64,000 bases of DNA, taken from contig NC_012964.1 of assembly GCF_000027005.1 (NCBI RefSeq), forward strand, positions 1,922,001 to 1,986,000, read 5' to 3'. The stretch is from Komagataella phaffii GS115. Taxonomy: Eukaryota > Ascomycota > Pichiomycetes > Pichiales > Pichiaceae. The notes under the pieces are model-generated. The model made no database searches and was not told the origin of the DNA. It saw only the letters and a list, made by a program, of their open reading frames with translations. The position numbers were made by a program, and so were the translations under genes. Positions 28,680 through 39,636 of this stretch are shown here, piece after piece; the first letter of the stretch is position 1; each line of letters starts with the position of its first letter.

Positions 28680-30053
28680 TTAAAGTGATCCTCCGAATCC
28701 AACGGGCTGAATTTGGCTCCCGTTTGGCAATACAGCTAAAAACTTATAGATACTACCCATATCACCATGACTTTTACCCACTAGACGTTTATACGCTTTG
28801 ATGATCTTTTGCTTATCGTTTTCTGATTTTGCAATGTGAACAAGCTGATCCGTTCTAAATCCAAGTCCCAACTCATGAAGCCAATCGCCTTGCGCTACTG
28901 GGCCGTGAACTTGACAAGATTGGTTTTCAAAAATTTGTTTGAGTTGTCCAAAATCCACATCAGCTGAAAGGTCTACATTCCCCGGATCATCAAATGGAGA
29001 AACAATTTTGTGATTCTTAATACCCCTGATAGTATTTATCGGAACAGTATCAGCTGGACCGTAGTCAATGATCAGACACCCTCCTGCTCCACAACCGCTA
29101 TTAATCAAAGCCGCTATGTGTTTACTATATGTGTGGGCCTCGGGACATATTTCTATACGTGAACCAACTGGCAGTGCTTCGTATCTTGGATTATTTTTCG
29201 GTATGTATGATCCAGGAGTTTCATGTGGAGAAAGGACAGAATGAAAATTAAACCTCAAGGCCGGATTTTCTAGCTCCTTTGACGTTATAGTAGTTCTGTT
29301 AGGCAGAGCAAGAGGGTCCGTTTTAGCCCTTATAACATTTTTTTCAGAAAAGTCTACCATATACTCTCTCCATCCATCTTTAGTCTTTTCGTATTGTTGT
29401 ACGGGCAAAGCATCAAAAAATTCATGAGCAATAATGTAATTAGTCCCTGTTTTCTTTATGTCCAGTTCTGTTTCGACCCAATGACACCTTTTACCAGCCA
29501 AAGTCTCTGCCTCCCACGTTCCATCCTCCAGGACGTTTAGAGAGGTATCTCCACATAGTTTCTTTCTTTGCTCCTCTCTCAAAATAGGTGATGCCTCTAC
29601 CAGAATTACTTCATATAAAACTGTGCCTTTACTAAGTCGTTCAAACGTTCTTATGCAATCAAAAATTAGCGTCCCCTTTCCTGGACCGAACTCTATGAAT
29701 CTGACTTCTTTTGGCTTTCCTTGCAATAGCCAAGTAGTATAGTGATAAATACCTATCATTTCACCAAAAGTTTGGGAGATTTCGGGAGATGTGACAAAAT
29801 CTGATGTCTCTGATATTGGTGAAAGGGGATCCCTAGTTGTGTAATATCCGAATTCTGGATGCACCAGGCATTGCTTCATATAGGAGGATACTGGGATTGG
29901 ACCCGTTGTTTTTATTGCAAACTCCAAAATTTGACTCAAATTGGTATAAGTTTTTGGTTTTGAACAGTCAATTTTATTTAGGCATCTCGGAAGAGTACTG
30001 AAATACCTCCATTTGCCTAGCTTTGGAAAGGTTATCCTATTTCTAGGAAGCAT
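28680..30053 (-). CDS. NDUFAF7/MidA-type protein arginine methyltransferase
   Basis: In animals this enzyme methylates an arginine of complex I subunit NDUFS2 during assembly, in the mitochondrial matrix. The 457-residue product has a likely presequence (PRNRITFPKLGKWRYFST). The DUF185/MidA blocks follow: HPEFGYY (65-71), DFVTSPEISQTFGEM (85-99), the SAM-binding FIEFGPGKGTL (119-129), and NYIIAHEFFDALPVQQY. The CLIIDYGP motif is also present. With the NDUFS6-like gene 2 kb away it supports a working complex I. Saccharomyces lacks complex I; whether it keeps any relative of this protein I cannot say. Confidence 0.9.
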   Translation of the reverse strand: MLPRNRITFPKLGKWRYFSTLPRCLNKIDCSKPKTYTNLSQILEFAIKTTGPIPVSSYMKQCLVHPEFGYYTTRDPLSPISETSDFVTSPEISQTFGEMIGIYHYTTWLLQGKPKEVRFIEFGPGKGTLIFDCIRTFERLSKGTVLYEVILVEASPILREEQRKKLCGDTSLNVLEDGTWEAETLAGKRCHWVETELDIKKTGTNYIIAHEFFDALPVQQYEKTKDGWREYMVDFSEKNVIRAKTDPLALPNRTTITSKELENPALRFNFHSVLSPHETPGSYIPKNNPRYEALPVGSRIEICPEAHTYSKHIAALINSGCGAGGCLIIDYGPADTVPINTIRGIKNHKIVSPFDDPGNVDLSADVDFGQLKQIFENQSCQVHGPVAQGDWLHELGLGFRTDQLVHIAKSENDKQKIIKAYKRLVGKSHGDMGSIYKFLAVLPNGSQIQPVGFGGSL

Positions 30054-30751
30054 AGTAGGGGACTAAAAAGATCTTCTTCTTGAAAAGTGGAAATCTAATT
30101 GGTGTTAGGGCCTTATGATAGAGAACAAGCTTAGTTGGAATGCGAGAGAATCAGTGACATCAAGAGACATGAACCAACTTGAAGCCGTACTCCAGGGTAA
30201 ACCAGTGTAACCAGTCCGATCAATTGATTAACTTAATAAGTTACTGCTATTTTTTGTCAATCCTATTTCATTGTAACACATGTTCAGGGACAACCTGAAA
30301 ATCACTACTCATCCAAACCATTACACTTCTCAATGTATCTTTTGGAGAGCAGGCAAACGTAGTTTTGCGTTCAAGGAAATTGTTAAAAAGATCTCCCAAA
30401 GTATCGTCTCAACCACATTCTGCAGCAATCTCGTTTATGTACACTAGAGTGCCAAAGGGTTGGTCTGATTTAATAAGAGCTGGAGCTTCAATGGTTTGTT
30501 GAAAATCACCTTAAAAATGGCACAGATGAAATTTCCAGAGCTTGTCAGTTCATAAGGCGCATTTAATTTACACGATCACTCCACGTAGAGTTGATGTAAC
30601 AGTCTCTTTGAAAGCGAGAATCATACTTCAGATCTCCACATTGTGAATGCCCCGATTAGGTAATTCTTATCAAACTACCTACGATATACTTACCTAGCAG
30701 CATGAAACTTGGGGTCAAGAAGTTTCCTCAAGCTTATTTGCCGACCCACTT
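30054..30751. other. Divergent promoter region NDUFAF7-like/AXL1-like
   Basis: About 700 nt without a supported gene. No tRNA, repeat or clear regulatory motif was found. Confidence 0.5.
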
Positions 30752-33700
30752 ATGTCTTTGAAAGTCCAAGAGAAAGTTCATTGTTATGATACCTTGTTCT
30801 ACATTCCGGAAAGTTGTTCGCATAGAGGCCACAGACTAATCCAATTGAGAAATGGTTTGATCGTTCTTCTGGTTTCAGATCCTTTGAAGGATGTTTCAGC
30901 TTGTTCGTTAACTGTAGCTACAGGTGCTCATGATGACCCCTGTGATCTACCTGGCCTCGCCCATTTATGCGAGCATATGTTACTTTTGGGAACCAAGAAG
31001 TACCCCCAGCCAGACCATTTCTACAAATTGATTTCAAAACTAGGAGGAACTCAAAACGCTACTACCACCGGAGAGACTACTAGTTTTTATTTTGAAACAC
31101 CTTCTGGGGTAACGAATGATGGCATTCCCATTATTGATCATGTGCTGGACGTATTTTCCCAGTTTTTCAAGGAGCCACTTTTCAATAAAAGCAACAGTAA
31201 CAGGGAGATCATGGCGGTAAATAACGAGCATACCAACAACAAAACAATCAACCAAAGATTGATGTACCATGGGCTACGACTTTTAAGTAGCAGAAATCAT
31301 CCATTTCATAGGTTTGCCACTGGGAACATTTCAACATTGCTGAACACACCCAAGGCCAGGAGGATCAACGTTAGAGAAAGGTTGTTGAAATTTCATGCCA
31401 AGAATTACAAAGCTGCTAACATGTCTCTTGTATTGAAAGGTCCTCAGTCGTTGAATGCCTTGCAGAAATTAGTCATGACCCATTTCATTGAAGGAATTCC
31501 TGGCCAAGAGTTTCCTAATGGGTTTAGCCTTACCAACTTGCACATCAACCAACGAAAATGGAACTATAAACATCCAGCTTTTGAGCGCACGAGTCAATGT
31601 GATGTGACTCTTATTAACAGATCAATTGACAAGCCTTGGTGTCGCTTGCACTTCCCGGTTGGTGACGATCATCTACTCTCAGTGTTCTGGGTTCATATAT
31701 ATGGTGATGAATCGCCCAATAGTATCTGTGATATGTTAAAGCAAGAGAATCTCATAACTTCTTTGACGGCTTATCCACTTACCATATCCGTAGGTGAAGT
31801 TTTGTTGACTTTAGAAATGAAACTAACCACCAACGGGGCTAAAAAAATTAGTCAAATACTGAACATCTTATTTTCATTCACTGAAGAGTTGATCAAAACA
31901 GATTTGAAAGATTATTTGAGAAGCATAATTTCCTTGGAATTGTTTAATTATCTCAATTCTGAAGGGCAAGGTTCCTCAATGGACGAAGTTCATTCTCTTT
32001 CCTTGGGATTATTAAATAACTTTGCACGTCTAGGCCCTAACTGGATTATACGGCAACAATCCGGCTGGAATTCTCTTTATGAAGAGCACGAAACAAACAC
32101 AATTGATTACTTTTTTCATGAACTTTTAAGAAGAGTCAAATTTAACAATTGCAAGCTTATATTCATCGGGAAAGAAATCCACTTCAAGTATTTCAAGCTA
32201 TTGAATATTAAATTCAACCGACCCCGAACTGACCCATATTTTGATTTCGAATACTGTCTTGGATCATCATTGACAGCCCCAGCTATGGACATACCGCTTG
32301 CGGTATCGTTTCCAACTTTGAACACATTTTTGCCAGCTGAATTCCATGATCCTATGAATGTGCTGAAACGCATACGAAACGCTTCAATCAATGCCTACAA
32401 ATCGCCTTTGTCATTAGTCGCAAAAGCTGAGGGAGTTGAGGATCCTATACCAACCCAAATTGAAAATAATCATTTCCATCAATTGTGGTTCAGAAAAACG
32501 AACAACGAGAGGAATGGAATAGTTTCAGTAGATATGGTTCAGGATATAATACCTTGTTCTAGCACTGCGACTATTTTCATCGATATAATATGTGAATTGC
32601 TTGCAGGTTTATTGAAGAAAAAATTATACGAGGCTGAGCTGCTCGGGGTTACATGGACTATCTATCCTTCGGTGAAGGGGGACTGCTCAATAGGATTGAC
32701 TGTGTCAGGGTTCTCAGAAACACTCAGTGAAATGTTTAAAGCAATTATAGATCAAATTCAGTGTCTATTAGCAAATCTTTCCACTTTCAAGGATGAGTAT
32801 ATTGATGCAAGAGTCGCTGTAAGAACAAGGTACGAAAGCTTAAAAGACCAGAATTCAATCATGCTAGCCACGGCAGGATTGATACACGTTATAGAGGAAA
32901 ACACCTGGACAATAGACGAAAGGCTGGAAAAATTGGAGGAGATTACGAAAGACGAACTTAAAAACTTTTTGGGTACGTTTTTCGGCTCTCCATGTTCGGT
33001 GAGTATGCTATATGAGGGAATGACTGATTTTTCTATGACATATTCACAACTATTGAACCCACTGACTAAACACCGAGACTGCTTTGGAGACCCAAGTGTT
33101 AGCTTCAGGTGTTTCCGAAGATCGTACTTACTGAATACTGGCAATTATGCTTACTATAAAACGTCCAACGATGCCACCAGTGCAATTTCATATTTTGTGC
33201 AAACGGGACTAAGATCAGATGTCTATAATCGAACGCTGACTAAAGTAGTTTCCTTTTTAATGAGCTTGCACCTTGAGCCCAAACTAAGGACAGAGGAACA
33301 ACTTGGATACATTGTGATGGGAAGTATAAAATTGTTTAGGGCAACTACAGGAATCTGTATCAGTGTGATGAGCAGTGAATTTGAAGTTGAATATTTGCAT
33401 TTCAGAATTAAATGCTTCCTAGAGTATCTGTATGATGTGACCAACAGGATGACTCAAGACGAATTTAAAGTTCAAATATTAAATCCTATGTTGACCAAAA
33501 TACAGAATGACACAAGCTCTTCCAAACTAGATTCCAGCTCTGCTATAATGAAGATGAATATCCAGGGAATAACTGGGGTGAACGAACCAAATACACTAGC
33601 CCTGATATCGCATAAGTCGTGTTGGGAGCAGATATCATCTGGCACCTACAACTTTTGCAGTTATTCATTTGATGATTTCATTGACACATATCGCCTTGAA

Positions 33701-34108
33701 ATGTTAGATAAATGTGAGTTTGTTGAGTGGTTCAGGTCAAAGTTTCTTGAAAAAGAGCAACAACTTTCTATTATGATAAAAAGTAAGTTCAACAAAGAAC
33801 AACTGAAAATGGAGATGCTCACTCTACGTTTATCGGCCTTCTTGAATGTTGCGGGGCTAAGAATAACCGACGAAGATTTAGAACATATACTGAAAAAGTC
33901 GAACGGGGAATTTGGAGCTCTTATCAAATTACTCGTCAAACATTTCAAAAGTCGAAGTCTTAAATTAACTGGCTTTGTTGTCCATGAAATGATGACAACA
34001 GTGGCGTATTCACTAAACAAAAATAGCAAATATCAACGGATGCTTGCCAAAAGGATTGATAACATGGACAACTTTCATTCATCCCTGCATTGTATAGATT
34101 ACGACTGA
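30752..34108 (+). CDS. AXL1: M16 metalloprotease of the AXL1/STE23 (insulin-degrading enzyme) family
   Basis: In Saccharomyces Axl1 processes a-factor and marks haploid axial bud sites. The 1118-residue product has the inverted zinc motif HLCEH (71-75) with the third ligand E159 in REIMAVNNEH, so the site looks active. Neighbouring text (DLPGLAHLCEHMLLLGTKKYP, then GGTQNATTTGETTSFYFE and FSQFFKEPLF) follows Axl1 more than Ste23 as I remember them. The C-terminal non-catalytic half includes the family block LRTEEQLGYIVMGS. The first ATG is at 30752. It is convergent with TAF11, with only 21 nt between stops. Confidence 0.82.
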   Translation: MSLKVQEKVHCYDTLFYIPESCSHRGHRLIQLRNGLIVLLVSDPLKDVSACSLTVATGAHDDPCDLPGLAHLCEHMLLLGTKKYPQPDHFYKLISKLGGTQNATTTGETTSFYFETPSGVTNDGIPIIDHVLDVFSQFFKEPLFNKSNSNREIMAVNNEHTNNKTINQRLMYHGLRLLSSRNHPFHRFATGNISTLLNTPKARRINVRERLLKFHAKNYKAANMSLVLKGPQSLNALQKLVMTHFIEGIPGQEFPNGFSLTNLHINQRKWNYKHPAFERTSQCDVTLINRSIDKPWCRLHFPVGDDHLLSVFWVHIYGDESPNSICDMLKQENLITSLTAYPLTISVGEVLLTLEMKLTTNGAKKISQILNILFSFTEELIKTDLKDYLRSIISLELFNYLNSEGQGSSMDEVHSLSLGLLNNFARLGPNWIIRQQSGWNSLYEEHETNTIDYFFHELLRRVKFNNCKLIFIGKEIHFKYFKLLNIKFNRPRTDPYFDFEYCLGSSLTAPAMDIPLAVSFPTLNTFLPAEFHDPMNVLKRIRNASINAYKSPLSLVAKAEGVEDPIPTQIENNHFHQLWFRKTNNERNGIVSVDMVQDIIPCSSTATIFIDIICELLAGLLKKKLYEAELLGVTWTIYPSVKGDCSIGLTVSGFSETLSEMFKAIIDQIQCLLANLSTFKDEYIDARVAVRTRYESLKDQNSIMLATAGLIHVIEENTWTIDERLEKLEEITKDELKNFLGTFFGSPCSVSMLYEGMTDFSMTYSQLLNPLTKHRDCFGDPSVSFRCFRRSYLLNTGNYAYYKTSNDATSAISYFVQTGLRSDVYNRTLTKVVSFLMSLHLEPKLRTEEQLGYIVMGSIKLFRATTGICISVMSSEFEVEYLHFRIKCFLEYLYDVTNRMTQDEFKVQILNPMLTKIQNDTSSSKLDSSSAIMKMNIQGITGVNEPNTLALISHKSCWEQISSGTYNFCSYSFDDFIDTYRLEMLDKCEFVEWFRSKFLEKEQQLSIMIKSKFNKEQLKMEMLTLRLSAFLNVAGLRITDEDLEHILKKSNGEFGALIKLLVKHFKSRSLKLTGFVVHEMMTTVAYSLNKNSKYQRMLAKRIDNMDNFHSSLHCIDYD

Positions 34109-34129
34109 TTAGTCAGAACTTTGATAATA

Positions 34130-34975
34130 TCAACGAAACATGTTTCCATCTCCACCACCTTGCCGCCTCCATTGGTTGCTAGGAAGTACGTTCGTTTCAA
34201 GCTGATATAATCTCCAAGCTTCCCTTATATCCTCTGGTGATAATGGTTCGTCCTTAGGAATGCGAATTCTTTTTGAATTCATGATTTGGTCGACTACCGA
34301 CTCATCAAGATCTCGTTTACGAATATTTTTTATCGCAGCTTTGCGTTGAGAAATCTGTTCTAGTATCTGGGCCTTTTGTCTTCTTGATTGAACTTCCTTA
34401 GCCTTTTCCACCATCTCCCCAACAAACATTTTTGAAACAGTGGACACCAACAATGCTACATTATTATTGATACTTTGTCCCAGAACGGATTGCACAATTC
34501 TCTTGGCAACACTCTTGTTAACATTGGCTCTTCTAAAGAACTCATATCGAGTCATTTGATCCTGATCAAAGTTTTCTAGCAATAGACCAACCTTTTCCTG
34601 TCTACTTAACTCAAACTCATCTTGAGTAGTGTCTCTCTGTGTTTCTCGTAATCGAATTTTTTCATGGATATCTTGGAAAAGATAATTCAAAGCATATGAT
34701 ATTTGATCGTCTACAATTTCTTCCTCTTCTTCTTCATCCTCTTCTGCTGATTCTTCTGATTCTTCTTCTATATCGCCTTTAGCTTCGTTTTGCTCTTTTT
34801 CAGTTTTCCCTTCCTGCCCCAATGTGTCAGAACCTTGGGGCGCAGATACTAGCCCCTCTTCAGCCTTAGGGTCTTCATGTACATCTTTCACCTCTTCTAA
34901 ACGAGATTTCTCTTCAGCGGAGGTCACCGACACACTTGGCCCCTGATCAATTTCTGATTCAGGTTTAGGACTCAT
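34130..34975 (-). CDS. TAF11: TFIID subunit Taf11
   Basis: Taf11 pairs with Taf13 through histone folds in TFIID. The 281-residue product has an acidic, disordered N-terminal third with a run of Glu (about residues 70-90). The TAFII28 domain follows: LLENFDQDQMTRYEFFRRANVNKS, then the histone-fold helices VAKRIVQSVLGQSINNNVALLVSTVSKMFVGEMVEKAKEV (broken here into its visible parts) and the closing PLSPEDIREAWRLYQ. The C-terminus is Gly/Arg-rich. The Saccharomyces protein is longer (346) mainly in the N-terminus. Confidence 0.94.
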   Translation of the reverse strand: MSPKPESEIDQGPSVSVTSAEEKSRLEEVKDVHEDPKAEEGLVSAPQGSDTLGQEGKTEKEQNEAKGDIEEESEESAEEDEEEEEEIVDDQISYALNYLFQDIHEKIRLRETQRDTTQDEFELSRQEKVGLLLENFDQDQMTRYEFFRRANVNKSVAKRIVQSVLGQSINNNVALLVSTVSKMFVGEMVEKAKEVQSRRQKAQILEQISQRKAAIKNIRKRDLDESVVDQIMNSKRIRIPKDEPLSPEDIREAWRLYQLETNVLPSNQWRRQGGGDGNMFR

Positions 34976-35198
34976 TCAATGTTAACAATCAACGTCTAGT
35001 TGAGGTATCCGAGATACCAACTTCTGATATTGGTAAGTACACGACATACGATATACCAGGTCCATTTATGACCCCATGAGCAAGAATATACAGGAGAACT
35101 TCATCAGCACTGTAACAATATGTGGCTTTGTTACAAGATGAATATTATAAATATTTAGCTTTGGTTCCTATAAATACAAAACAAACACGCGTGGTAAA

Positions 35199-38159
35199 TC
35201 AAGATTTAATGCAAATCTTAGATTGTTCCGCTAGCCTAGCGGCAGTGCCGTTTACCTCCTTGACTGGAGCTTGCTTTCTGTTATGGGTCATATGACTTTG
35301 GACTAAGTGACCAGCTGCAAGGGCAGAGCACAAGGACAGCTCTGCAGCCAAGACAGCAGAAGCAACGATCTTAGCCAACTGCCTTGAGTTTGCACCTGGA
35401 TTAGTTGGGTGAGGACCTTTAACTCCTAATAGTTCCAACATTGATCCTTGAGGTTCCAAAACGGTTCCTCCACCAATGGTTCCAACTTCGATAGATGGCA
35501 TAGAGACTGAAATTTGTAAATCTCCATTTGGGAGCTTGTTCATCAAGGTAATACAGTTGGAACTTTCGACATTCTGGGCTGGATCCTGTCCTGTAGCTAA
35601 GTATACTGCTGTAACTAGATTGGCAGCTTGTGCGTTGAAACCACCAATTGATCCTGCCATTGCGGATCCAATCAAGTTCTTGCTAACATTCAATTCTACC
35701 AATGCCTCAACATCGGACTTCAGAACGCTTCTGACAACATCGGCTGGAATACGAGCTTCAGCAACGACAGACTTACCACGACCTTCGATCCAGTTGATTG
35801 CAGCAACTTTTTTGTCTGTACAGTAATTACCTGAAACAGAAATAACTTCCATGTCAGGCCAGTCACATTCTTCCGACATAAACTTTAGTGAATACTCCAC
35901 ACCCTTAGAAATCATGTTCATACCCATCGCATCACCAGTAGTAGTCTTGAATCGGATGAACAATAATGTACCAGCAAGGGTTGTCTTAACATGCTGCAAA
36001 CGGGCAAATCTAGAGGTGGAGTTAAACGCACCCTTAATGGTCTTTTGCCCTTCTTCACTATCTAGCCACATCTTAGCTGCACCTGCACGAGAAAGAGATG
36101 GGAAAGAAACGCATGGTCCTCTTGTCATTCCGTCGGCTGTCAGAACAGTTTCTACACCGCCTCCAGAATTGATAGCTTTACAACCTCTCATGGTTGAGGC
36201 TACTAAGCAGCCTTCAGTAGTAGCCATGGGAATGTGATAAGGTTTACCGTCAATGATCAAGGGACCAGCAACGCCGACTGGTAAGGGCATGAATCCGATA
36301 ACATTCTCACAACAAGCGCCAAATACACGGTCATAATCATAATCTTTGTAAGGCAGCTTTTCGGTTCTCAAGACCGGAGCATCTGCTAAGGAAGCAATTG
36401 CCTTCCTTCTTACAATAACTGCGCGGGTCTTATCAACAAGTTGTTTTTCTAGGGCGTACAAGGGAAGTTTTCCTTGAACAACGAGAGATGATACCTCATC
36501 ATTGTTCAGCTCTCGTGTTTTACCTTCCTTCAGCAATGAAACCATCTCCTCCAATGGTCGAATGCTTGTGTCATTTTCATTTGGAAGCGGTTCTACTGTG
36601 GGAACAACGTCTGGCGTTTGAGGCTTTGCAATTGTAGAGACAGCAATTTCTCTAGACGAGTGGAATCGAGCAGCATTCAACAAGTAAACGTTGATTGTGG
36701 CACTTATTCCGGTAATTATGAAAAGAAGTTTGCTAATCAAAGGATCAGTTATGCTAGCCGATATCTTGGAAAAAATGTTCAGAAAATCATCTTCCAACTT
36801 TAGAAGTAAATCAACAGGCATGTAAACCCTCGTAGGCATAATGGTCACAATAGTTCCTTCGGATCCAATAGGAATATGTTTGGCAGCAGCTTTGGATAAG
36901 GCAGATACATTGCTCTTACCAAATATAGAAGAGCTTGAAACGTCAGAGTCATAGAGCCATGAAGTTCCCAACACAAATAAATGGAATCCAAGGAACCCAG
37001 CGATCATTATCACTTTGAAGCTGACGACGCTGGTACTACGGGAAAACATATTTCGGTTTGAAGCAGCAATGCGTTCAGCAACATCTTCAGCAATTCCATC
37101 TTCCTCCAGAACTTGCTGCAAAGCAGTTGTTTCGTGAACCTTATTAATCTGAGCTTTTAAAGATAATACAGCGGTAAAAAATGTGAAAATCATTATAAGG
37201 TCAAACGTTAAGATATTAGCGGAGAGAATGCAAAAGTTTTTGAGTCCTTCCATACGGGGGGCATAAAAAGAACATGCTAAGAAGGCGGAAATCATAATGA
37301 GATGATCCTTAATCAGAGGCCACCCTGTGGTTTGTTCAATCACTGAAATAATGGTGTCAGGAATTTCTTTGGCTTTTTTTGAACGGGAAGCTTGGAGAAT
37401 AGGAACAGTGAATGCAACTTTGTGTTTGAAACCAATGGTAGCTACCAAAAATGGGACACCTTCAGTTAAAGATGTGAGTGGAACCTTGATACCGTATACT
37501 TTTACAGTGACGGCCAATGCAAACACAAATGCACAACCTGAAGACAGCAGAGAGCCGAAAGTCAGCCAAAAGTTAGAGTTGGCCTTTGTTTTCATTTCAT
37601 AATAGAGCTGCAAAAATGTGTACCACATAGCAACGTAAGCAAAAGCAATAAGCACAATGTCGAATGGTTCAGCACCCTGAACCAGTCTCAAAGTTTTTGA
37701 AAAAACAGATCTGAAGTACTCAGAATAACGTCCCAACCTATTGGGGTGTCTGACTTTCCATTGGATGCCATCCTTACCCTCAATGGTTGAAATTGAATCA
37801 AAATAGTCAAATGATTTGTCAAAATCCTGAACGACAAATATTTCAGTTGGGTCTGCGCTCTGAAAACTTCCTGCCAGATCGGGAATCTGATGTCCATTAA
37901 CCCTTTTAAACTTCAAAGCGCATACAGAGAGATGCTGGGCTGACTTGCTTTTGAGCTTCACAGAGTCATCCACTGGAATCCAATTTTGGTAATCACTGTT
38001 TCCTGGTGGGTGGTAAAACGATATAAAAGGATTGGATAATGAAGATCTCGATGTGTACTCCTCCACAATGGTTAGGTATGCTAAGGAAACTAAGAGAGCG
38101 GTCACCACTATGGTATGGATTGGTCTATGCGCACATATCTTGGACAACCCAGTAAGCAT
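35199..38159 (-). CDS. HMG1: HMG-CoA reductase
   Basis: The ER enzyme that makes mevalonate, the rate-limiting step of sterol synthesis. The 986-residue product (ATG at 38159; the frame opens earlier only with TTG) has an N-terminal membrane half with about eight spans and a sterol-sensing-like region. A linker follows, then a cytosolic catalytic domain. Catalytic landmarks are ENVIGFMPLPVGVAGPL, the Glu in TTEGCLVAS (E649), GDAMGMNM (NADPH site), GTIGGGT and the catalytic His in AGHLVQSHM (H951). The length is near Saccharomyces Hmg1 (1054). The promoter is compact: only about 240 nt separate the start from the FPR3/4 stop. Confidence 0.96.
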   Translation of the reverse strand: MLTGLSKICAHRPIHTIVVTALLVSLAYLTIVEEYTSRSSLSNPFISFYHPPGNSDYQNWIPVDDSVKLKSKSAQHLSVCALKFKRVNGHQIPDLAGSFQSADPTEIFVVQDFDKSFDYFDSISTIEGKDGIQWKVRHPNRLGRYSEYFRSVFSKTLRLVQGAEPFDIVLIAFAYVAMWYTFLQLYYEMKTKANSNFWLTFGSLLSSGCAFVFALAVTVKVYGIKVPLTSLTEGVPFLVATIGFKHKVAFTVPILQASRSKKAKEIPDTIISVIEQTTGWPLIKDHLIMISAFLACSFYAPRMEGLKNFCILSANILTFDLIMIFTFFTAVLSLKAQINKVHETTALQQVLEEDGIAEDVAERIAASNRNMFSRSTSVVSFKVIMIAGFLGFHLFVLGTSWLYDSDVSSSSIFGKSNVSALSKAAAKHIPIGSEGTIVTIMPTRVYMPVDLLLKLEDDFLNIFSKISASITDPLISKLLFIITGISATINVYLLNAARFHSSREIAVSTIAKPQTPDVVPTVEPLPNENDTSIRPLEEMVSLLKEGKTRELNNDEVSSLVVQGKLPLYALEKQLVDKTRAVIVRRKAIASLADAPVLRTEKLPYKDYDYDRVFGACCENVIGFMPLPVGVAGPLIIDGKPYHIPMATTEGCLVASTMRGCKAINSGGGVETVLTADGMTRGPCVSFPSLSRAGAAKMWLDSEEGQKTIKGAFNSTSRFARLQHVKTTLAGTLLFIRFKTTTGDAMGMNMISKGVEYSLKFMSEECDWPDMEVISVSGNYCTDKKVAAINWIEGRGKSVVAEARIPADVVRSVLKSDVEALVELNVSKNLIGSAMAGSIGGFNAQAANLVTAVYLATGQDPAQNVESSNCITLMNKLPNGDLQISVSMPSIEVGTIGGGTVLEPQGSMLELLGVKGPHPTNPGANSRQLAKIVASAVLAAELSLCSALAAGHLVQSHMTHNRKQAPVKEVNGTAARLAEQSKICIKS

Positions 38160-38400
38160 CTTGGTACTCTTGAAAAAATGGATTCTGGCGTGCACCGGTT
38201 GGCGTTTAGTCTTGAACAAAGAAGAGAAGAAGAAGGAAAGCCTAAAAAAAAATACGAGCAGTACGACTAAGTTAAACGCGTAGCGAAAAACTACGTTGGG
38301 GATTTTAAAGTTTCTTGTTCGCGCTAAGTTGAGAACTATATGCTCATCTCGGTCTGGTTACATAATAATTTTCTTGAGCCTAATTAAATAACTGTTCTAT

Positions 38401-39636
38401 CTATTTCAAACTTACAAGCTTAACATCGAAAGTTAGCTCACTGTTGGCTGGAATTCCTGGAAGAGACTTCTTTCCGTAGGCCATGGAAGCTGGGACAATG
38501 ATTCTTCTCTCACCTCCAATGGCCATACCAGCGACACCGACATCCCAACCTTTGATAACCTCACCTTTACCGAGTCCAAAGACGAATGGCTTTCCTGAGG
38601 TATTCTTGTCAAAGACCTTACCGTTCTTAAGCTTACCAATGTAGCGAACTCCGACTTTGTTCCCAGACTTGGCAGTTTGGCCTTTTCCAATGGTTCTGTC
38701 TTCAATAACCAGACCACCAGCTAATGTCTTGGTCGGAAACTTCTTCTTGTCGCCGGAAGTCTCCTTCTTGCTAGTAGGACCTTGTTCCAAATCCTTGGTA
38801 AATTCAACATTCTTCTCCTTCTTGGCCTTCTTAGACTTCTTTGGCTCTTCGACAGGTGCTTCAACTGGTTCGGCTGGACGCTTCTTATCTTTCTTTGGAG
38901 ACTTTATCTCTTCCTTGTTCTTCTTTTTCTCCTCCTCCTCCTCAACAATCTCTTCAATCTTACCTTCAACATCATCGACGTCATCAAGGTCATCGATTTC
39001 ATAGTCTCCACCATCAGAGATGATCTCGTCTTCATCTGGGGTGAGGTCGTAGTCTTCATCAGAATCATCTTCATCGTCTTGATCAGATTCATCATCATAA
39101 GGGTGCTCAACGTAGTTACCAGTCAAATGAATTGGGTATGAACCAGTAACAACGAAGTACACTTCTTCGTCTGGGGTGATGGTCAGATCAATAGTTTGTT
39201 GATACTGAATTTTTGGACCCAGTGTGCACAGAACAAACTCCTCAATTTCTTCATCGTCCTCTAAGTCAGAGCCATCCTCATCGGACTCCTCGTCATCGTT
39301 TTCAGACTCTTCAGCGGAATCATCAACCAATTTGTCGTCCTTTTTGGATTTCTTGGAAACCTTCTTGGGTTGAATCTTCTTTTTTGGTTCCTCTTCTTCT
39401 TCCTCCTCTGCGTCCTCTTCATCAGACTCATCTTCACTGTCGGATTCATCTCCAAACAGGTTCGATTTTTTCAAAATTCTCAATGTAGATGGTTCTGCCT
39501 TTTCATCAATGGCTTCAGGATCTAAAGCAGCAAGAGTTATTCTAATAGTAACTGGGAAATCCTCCTCCAAAGCTGGAGTTGGGTTAAATGGTTCCAATGC
39601 CAGATTGTAAGACGACAGCGGGATTAGGGATGACAT
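38401..39636 (-). CDS. FPR3: Nucleolar FKBP-type prolyl isomerase Fpr3/Fpr4
   Basis: A nuclear/nucleolar histone chaperone and prolyl isomerase. From the ATG at 39636 it has 411 residues, the same as Saccharomyces Fpr3. It begins with a nucleoplasmin-like N-terminal fold ([20 protein letters not shown]). Long acidic tracts of Asp/Glu alternate with lysine clusters ([18 protein letters not shown] in the middle). The C-terminal FKBP domain (about residues 310-411) has [30 protein letters not shown] and [17 protein letters not shown]. The FK506-pocket residues look conserved. FPR3 and FPR4 are recent paralogues in Saccharomyces and a single gene is expected here. Confidence 0.93.
   Translation of the reverse strand: MSSLIPLSSYNLALEPFNPTPALEEDFPVTIRITLAALDPEAIDEKAEPSTLRILKKSNLFGDESDSEDESDEEDAEEEEEEEPKKKIQPKKVSKKSKKDDKLVDDSAEESENDDEESDEDGSDLEDDEEIEEFVLCTLGPKIQYQQTIDLTITPDEEVYFVVTGSYPIHLTGNYVEHPYDDESDQDDEDDSDEDYDLTPDEDEIISDGGDYEIDDLDDVDDVEGKIEEIVEEEEEKKKNKEEIKSPKKDKKRPAEPVEAPVEEPKKSKKAKKEKNVEFTKDLEQGPTSKKETSGDKKKFPTKTLAGGLVIEDRTIGKGQTAKSGNKVGVRYIGKLKNGKVFDKNTSGKPFVFGLGKGEVIKGWDVGVAGMAIGGERRIIVPASMAYGKKSLPGIPANSELTFDVKLVSLK

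Noticed and set aside
38782..39488. Several overlapping frames opposite FPR3/4
   Set aside because: They are shadows of the Asp/Glu/Lys-rich codons of the real gene.
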